Positions 58,955 to 64,000 of a stretch of 64,000 nt of DNA are shown piece after piece. This DNA comes from Lepeophtheirus salmonis (taxonomy: Eukaryota; Arthropoda; Copepoda; Siphonostomatoida; Caligidae): positions 9,610,001-9,674,000 of the forward strand of contig NC_052134.2 of the NCBI RefSeq assembly GCF_016086655.4, given 5' to 3'. Made by a program: the position numbers and the translations under genes. The notes beneath the pieces are model-generated. The model did not search any database and was not told where the DNA came from. It saw only the letters and a program-made list of their open reading frames with translations. Position 1 is the stretch's first letter. Each line of letters begins with the position of its first letter.

Positions 58955-59765
58955 AACCATTATTCATATTTCGGAATCACAGGATTAGTATTAGGATTTT
59001 TCTTTCGAGTGTTGTACTTTTTTTGACACTTCTATGACAATTTTGACTAACTTTATTTAGGGAGGCAAAAATAGGATTTTATTAAATGATCAATTTAACA
59101 ATTAATTGTGACAAGAAACAAGAAAACAACTGGAATAAGTTGTTGTCTGCTGGATCAATTATAGGTGATGCGTCCACATAAAAACAATACTGAACAAAAT
59201 TCATTGAAGAATATAAATATAGTCCAACATCAATATTTAAAAACTCCATTTTGTTTGATTTTGTATTGATTGGTGGCATATTATATAGAAACGATTAAAG
59301 TAAATTTTTTTTTATATAACGAATGAAGTAAAGAACACAATTATTCTCAACATTCTTTTCATACCATTCCATTACGTACTACATGCTCAAAATTAGAGTT
59401 CATAATTTCACAAATTGTTTATTAATAGACTTTGACCTATTTCTCGTTTATTATCTACTCACATAGATGATATGAAGTATTGGAAAATAGTCACAAACTA
59501 CAAACTCTTCCAAAATCAACAATATGTAGTGCAAAATCACTTTGTTTTCTTTAGATTTGGAATATTAATTGTTAAATAGGAATAATTGAGAATATATTAA
59601 ATAAAATTTATGTGTATTTGTAAATACTATAACTTAATCCAAATCACATTGAAATGATCAAAATAATATCCCAACCCTTTCATTTCATCTATCGAATAAT
59701 CTATAATCTCTTATATACAAAAAAAAGTTATACCTTTTAGTTTCATACTTTAGTAAAGAGAGATG
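58955..59765. other. AT-rich spacer
   Basis: Nothing recognised; a 65-codon minus frame (59082-59279) has no known family. Confidence 0.4.
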
Positions 59766-59779
59766 GTAACCCCCCCCAC

Positions 59780-59995
59780 CTGGGAATGTCGCCATCATTG
59801 CCGCAAATGGCTACATTAACATTCAATCCAAAAGGGTAAGACACACGCTTATTTATGGTCTTGTATTAATTTTATTGAAATTCTCCCCCTTGCTCTTTTG
59901 CAAACTTTTAATAAATTATATCTTGTTGAAGTTTGGAAAATTTCAAAGTGTTTCAGAGCCCTTCTTTTAATGACCCCTTGGTTATGTAATGTTTG
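59780..59995 (+). mobile_element. Family A 3'-end fragment (copy 4)
   Basis: HLGNVAIIAANGYINIQ (about 59779-59830, with a frame change) matches the family A C-terminus AIIVAKGGYIN, and ATAAATTATATCTTGTTGAAG (59911 on) matches the 3' tail shared by copies 1 to 3. The terminal repeat (GACCCCTTGGTTA) is eroded. Only this 3' part is present; a C run (59769-59778) marks the left break. Confidence 0.7.
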
Positions 59996-60086
59996 AATAA
60001 TGAAGGTTCTTTTGCTCCATTATTCTCCGGAGCCATAATACCCAAAACCTTTGGGTAACAAAAAATATTATATTAATCAGAAAAAA

Positions 60087-60196
60087 TTCATGCCCCTTTC
60101 CTACGTTTAATAAAAGATAGTTTAAAAAGGGGTGCCAAATTTTTGAAATTCATGCTCCCTTCCTACAAAAAAGTTTAAAGGGGTGCCAAATTGAAC
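60087..60196. repeat. Two-copy tandem repeat (~60 bp unit)
   Basis: TTCATGCCCCTTTCCTAC...TTTAAAAAGGGGTGCCAAAT (60087-60148) is followed at once by TTCATGCTCCCTTCCTAC...TTTAAAGGGGTGCCAAATTG (60149-60196), the second copy shortened in the middle. Confidence 0.7.
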
Positions 60197-60199
60197 AAT

Positions 60200-60720
60200 A
60201 ATAATAAATAAAAAAACAAGAATTGGAATTTATTTAAAAAAAATATAAATATAAAATTATTAAAATATTCTTTAAAAGATGTATTATAATCAGTCGCCGA
60301 AGAGCAAAAAAAAGGGGGGGGGAGAGGTTTAGTTGGGAAAATATCTGAAATATCTGTTATACAAAATGCCTTTTCCAGAATTGACATAATTCATTTGAAA
60401 AGTATGTTTCTCTCAGTCTTAAAATTTTAGCTCCGGCACTCTATTGAACATTTATTTGAAAAAAATAAATAGAACTTTACATAAATAAGTATGCATTAAA
60501 TCCCTACAAAAAACAACTTTTTTATGGTATAGTATTGTTAATGGACACATATCTAAAAAATATTGAGTTACCGAAAAAGTTGTTTTATTGGAAGAAAAGA
60601 TCAATATAGGGAAGTATTCGAGATTGTAGAGATTTATATCGAAACAAAATCTTAGTTTTTTGTTAGTGGAAAATAAATATAAAGTAATTCTTAGTTAGTT
60701 TTTTTATTTTCTTATACCTA
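60200..60720. other. AT-rich spacer with G-run
   Basis: A G run (AAAGGGGGGGGGAGAGG) is at about 60311-60326. No gene recognised. Confidence 0.4.
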
Positions 60721-60724
60721 TGTA

Positions 60725-61282
60725 TACAGGTGTGCGCGTCTAAAACTGAACGCTCCTTTAAATTTTACGCCATGCACATATTCTTGATGTTATTGAGTTG
60801 AACCGGTTTATACTTCGAGGCAAGGGTCTTGATTAGTTATAAACAAAACTCCAGCAAAATCTAAATAGCAACCGTGAAACAACAGCTGATAATATGGAAA
60901 GACGTGAAGTCGCAATTTGGGAGCTTCCGCGCGGCGAAAAACTCCCACTGAAATTGCCAAGGTTCTGAACTGCAGCCGCACCACCGTTTACAGCATGGTA
61001 GCCAAAGGGACTCCTGAGGCCACCACAAGATCTAAGTCAAGGCCTCGAAGGTCGGGCGAAATTGTTGCTGCCGTGAAAAAGTCTGTCGAGGACAAGAGAG
61101 GCAAGGTCACCGTCAGCGGTCTGTCCAGGGAGGTCAACGTCAGCAGAAGAACCATGGACCGGCTAGTTAAGAAAGATCTTGGCCTTAAGGTCTACAAGAG
61201 AACCCCTCGTGAAACCCTCATGCCTTTAGACAAGGAAAAATGGGGGAAAAAAGTGTTCAGTTTTAGACGCGCACACCCCGTA
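60725..61282 (+). mobile_element. Tc1-like deletion derivative, family D, near-perfect inverted repeats
   Basis: 558 bp bounded by TA. Left end TACAGGTGTGCGCGTCTAAA (60725), reversed right end TACGGGGTGTGCGCGTCTAA (61282); the two arms match over about 28 bp with few changes, suggesting recent movement. Inside is only the DNA-binding half of the transposase (next entry). GC content of the coding part is visibly higher than the flanks, which also suggests a younger insertion. Confidence 0.9.
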
Positions 61283-61309
61283 ATGATGCAAATTGTATGT
61301 ATTTTTTAG
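60894..61309 (+). pseudogene. Family D transposase, DNA-binding half only
   Basis: Starts MERREVAIWEL at 60894; one frameshift near 60925 leads into TPTEIAKVLNCSRTTVYSMV, a helix-turn-helix, then a basic linker and a second helix-turn-helix GLSREVNVSRRTMDRLVKKD followed by LGLKVYKRTPRETLMPLDKE. The open frame (130 codons from 60917) runs on through the right inverted repeat and ends at 61309. All catalytic blocks are missing. Apart from the single frameshift it is well preserved and could still give a DNA-binding polypeptide from a downstream ATG, though I know of no such use here. Confidence 0.85.
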
Positions 61310-61324
61310 CTAGTCTGTTTTATT

Positions 61325-61715
61325 TTTTTTTGAATTGGTAATCTGAAGAATCAATTTTCTTTTCCTAACCCTATGTCATTGTTATTTAACTCCTGAGTAG
61401 TGAACGTCCTTTTCTATTACATTCAATTATATTCAAAACCTCATTGAAGATTTGTATCGGAGTTGCAGTTGTAAGTCCTTGTTGGACTCAGAAGAAATTG
61501 GGGATAGACATCGTAGTTATTCTTACCAATGTCCTTTTTATTTCCTTTTCCCCATCCTTCCTCGTCACAGCTGATTGTAGATGATCTAATGAAACGTCAT
61601 GACAGCAAAGTTACTCTCCTCCAAAACATTCTTCAAATTGTCAGGATTACCATGTTGATTTTGGTGTTTTTTAACATATCCAAAATACACGCAATTTTTA
61701 TCACTAACGATGCAT
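61325..61715 (+). repeat. Dispersed repeat, copy 2 (partner at 2.1-2.6 kb)
   Basis: Same orientation and same order of shared blocks as 2140-2560, with a shorter version of the segment around 2265-2320. On the minus strand an open frame of 97 codons (61926-61633) overlaps its right end; the counterpart in copy 1 has stops, so I do not treat it as conserved coding. The left edge lies about 40 bp from the family D element, which may have inserted beside or into it. Confidence 0.75.
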
Positions 61716-61719
61716 CATA

Positions 61720-62660
61720 AAAATCAATACCCATTTGCTTTCTAATGTGTCCTATTCTTAGTGTGGTCTTTGATTTTATCTGCACTAAATAATCTTTGGC
61801 GTATTGATGAAAAATGTTGTTTTGCAATGTTTTAGTTTCTTTTTTATCTTTCAAGCTATTTACAACTAAATTAATGATATTTTTTCGGCTGATATTTTCT
61901 AATTTTAAAAAGCTAGAGAGGTACAATTTTTAATATTTCAAACTCAACTTTATCACATAACTTCATAAGAATCTTAAATTTCCTTTTATTCAATGCATCT
62001 TAGCAAATAACAATTTCTTTCGGTTTTAGACAAATACTTAACATACGCCTGAGTTAATTAAATACCAAGATATTTTTTTGATTTATAATTTAAGTGCACC
62101 AATACCTCGTACTCTAGACAAAATTTATAAACGGCACTCTGTCTTGATCTAGAAGCCCTTTGAAAATTTAAAGATATATGGTGAGATCAGCAAAAATCAG
62201 GATCACATATTTCAAAAGTGTTCCTTTCCTCATGTGATACAATATAATGTCTTGATTTTATGGTTATTAAGTCTTCGTTGTTATTTAAGAATTAAAAAAA
62301 TAAGATGTGAATTCCTTTTTTTCTTATATTTGAGATACTAATTAAGTTAAAATAAAAAATACCAAGTGCATCGTTTTGGATCACTAGAACCATTGCTTGA
62401 TCCTAAATCATCAAAAATAGTATGTGTTAAATTTATATAAAGTCATATTAATATTAAGATAATAAACAAAAATGGAAATTGATAAGTTATGATTAAATCC
62501 GACAAAGTAACATTCAAAAGTACTTTTAATGTAATTGTTAATAGTAAAAATGTGAATCCAAATGAGTAATGAGATTAAATTATAACGCCGAGTATATTTT
62601 TAAAAAAACCCACGGTATATCTATTTTGTATGCAATAACTTGCTTGACAAGTTTTTAAAT
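61720..62660. other. AT-rich spacer
   Basis: Besides the frame mentioned above, nothing recognised. Confidence 0.4.
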
Positions 62661-62666
62661 AAAATA

Positions 62667-63610
62667 TACATAGTGGTCTACATAAATTGACAAAATCTTA
62701 CATTGCTTATAACGAACGAACTAGATCAGATAGAAATCGCATTTATTCTGATCTGGGCTGTTTGCAGGCCAAAAAACCGGCATCTGAAAGCGAGGTTTTG
62801 TGGACAAGATATCCAGCACTTTTTTGGCCTTGTGGGCCGGTGCACTGTCTTGTTGGAACGTGTAAATTCTTTCTTGGGCTACTCCATCTATCCAAGGAAC
62901 GACCACCTCCTCAAGCACCTTCAGGTACACGTCTGCCTTCACTGTTTCATATTTCTTAGAAGGGTCTGAACAGATCCATATGTCTTTCTTGCAGTTGGAT
63001 AAACAATAAATCGTGAAAATTTTCTCGTCTAAAAAAATCTCAGGAATTTTCCAATTTTTTTTTGTAAAAAATCTAAATTCCGTGTGAATTTGAGCTGATG
63101 ATTTTGTTAGATTTGATCACCTTGGTGGCCTTGTTGTCCTTAGCGAGGAGATGTTTGACAACATTGACCATAAAAAGATATATCAGGTCTACACTGATGG
63201 TTTTTTATGGTTCCCTTGCTCATGTTAATGATCTTTGCGAGCTTGGTCGGATAAGCATCAATGGACATTTTGAGCCCCGCCACGAACCTGGGTGATTGTT
63301 TTTTGTTAGCTTTCACCTTTTGATATTTCCTGTGGGTCTTCCCCTCGGCGTCAAATTAATCACAAATCCAGTAAACTGTACTTTTCGAGTACATGAGACG
63401 CTTAATAATCTCATGCGGAGTTAATCCCGCGGAACACAATTTGCATATGACAGTTCTTTTGGTCTGCTCTATCTCTAATTGTCAACCTGTTTTTCGTTAA
63501 CAAACAACACATGTACCTATTTGGAGCTAAAGAAATTGTTATAAACCAACCTATAGAAGCCGAGATAAAAGCAATTGAAATTGTTTACAAATTATCAGGA
63601 CCACCCTGTA
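62667..63610 (-). mobile_element. Tc1-like element, family E, with inverted repeats
   Basis: About 944 bp bounded by TA. The left end TACATAGTGGTCTACATAAA (62667) matches the reversed right end TACAGGGTGGTCCTGATAAT (63610) imperfectly. The minus strand carries a transposase relic covering most of the protein except its C-terminus. Confidence 0.82.
62721..63490 (-). pseudogene. Family E transposase pseudogene
   Basis: From about 63480 the minus strand reads QTKRTVICKLCSAGLTPHEI and IKRLMYSKSTVYWI (first helix-turn-helix), stop and frameshift, then QSPRFVAGLKMSIDAYPTKL and INMSKGTIKNH (second helix-turn-helix). After a damaged linker comes FLDEKIFTIY with the first catalytic aspartate (about 63035-63005) and DIWICSDPSKKYE. 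The clean open frame 62942-62721 holds KADVYLKVLEEVVVPWIDGV, YTFQQDSAPAHKAKKVLDIL with the second aspartate and FWPANSPDQNKCDFYLI with the third. The protein stops there, so the C-terminal fifth is missing. A stretch between the first aspartate and KADVYL is deleted. Confidence 0.87.
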
Positions 63611-63614
63611 TATA

Positions 63615-64000
63615 AAAAGTTTGACTCACTTTCTTAACGTGAAATCAATAAAAAAATTATCAGGATTTGAAACTAATAACTTTTTTAATTATTATTAATT
63701 TTACTTTTTATTGTCATATAAGTTTTGTTTAATATTCTATTGTTAGAATATTAGTTTATATAATGTAACTTTATTTAATGCTATTGTAAAAATTTTGCCT
63801 GAACAAATATTGATAAGTTTTTTTATTATAAGAACAACCCTAGAGGGACATTCAGGACAATATATTTTTGATTATATATCAACTAAGTATATATATTACA
63901 AAAGCAATAAAGGTGTTCATAAAGACATATATTGGAATAAATAAGTTAAGGATAAATGAATTAAATAATTGTAATAAATGGACCTCTAGAGTAATATAAA
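63615..64000. other. AT-rich end of window
   Basis: No coding or repeat structure recognised. Confidence 0.4.

Noticed and set aside
62687..62969. Plus-strand frames of 88-90 codons
   Set aside because: Antisense to the QQDSAPAH and SPDQN blocks of the family E transposase.
1..64000. CRISPR arrays, bacterial operons or ribosome binding sites
   Set aside because: No regularly spaced repeats, no operon-like coding; everything points to an animal nuclear genome.

Overview
The window looks like a gene-poor, strongly AT-rich stretch of an animal nuclear genome, littered with decayed transposons. The dense mix of degenerate Tc1/mariner copies, Ty3/gypsy pieces and one LINE, plus microsatellites and A-runs, suggests a copepod; a caligid sea louse such as Lepeophtheirus is my best guess. 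That guess rests on recalled resemblance of the transposase families, not on a search. I find no convincing host protein-coding gene. Almost every recognisable protein stretch is a broken transposase, gag or reverse transcriptase with stops and frameshifts.

Layout: 0-0.7 kb, end of a Tc1-like element (family A); 2.1-2.6 kb, one copy of a dispersed repeat whose partner lies at 61.3-61.7 kb; 5.6-7.4 kb, a gypsy gag-pol relic on the minus strand, with a second gypsy pol piece at 8.2-8.6 kb; 10.0, 11.1, 14.1 and 15.8 kb, Tc1-like deletion derivatives; 12.3-12.8 kb, a divergent copy of a non-autonomous hAT-like element whose complete copy is at 36.2 kb; 20.0-20.8 kb, family A again; 22.4-22.8 kb, an LTR plus primer-binding site and gag start; 25.0 kb, a tRNA-like SINE; 26.3, 28.2 and 30.4 kb, three more Tc1-like elements; 38.8-40.1 kb, a nearly full-length mariner; 43.1, 45.4, 51.0 and 51.4 kb, further Tc1/mariner relics; 54.0-57.0 kb, a LINE with endonuclease, reverse transcriptase and an RNase H stub; 58.1-59.0 and 59.8 kb, family A; 60.7 and 62.7 kb, two more Tc1-like elements. 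The remaining sequence is mostly AT-rich DNA without recognisable coding.

There is no working gene system here. Three patterns stand out. Many DNA transposons kept both terminal inverted repeats and the DNA-binding half of the transposase but lost the catalytic core, sometimes with the same deletion in several copies. The hAT-like element has an exact 8-bp target duplication and a second copy in the window. The palindrome TGACGTCA (a CREB/ATF-type site) occurs ten times, far above the rough expectation for this base composition, once directly beside a GA repeat. Two short open frames (40.9-41.1 kb minus; 34.45-34.8 kb plus) and a purine-rich stretch at 48.5-48.9 kb are the only weak candidates for host exons.
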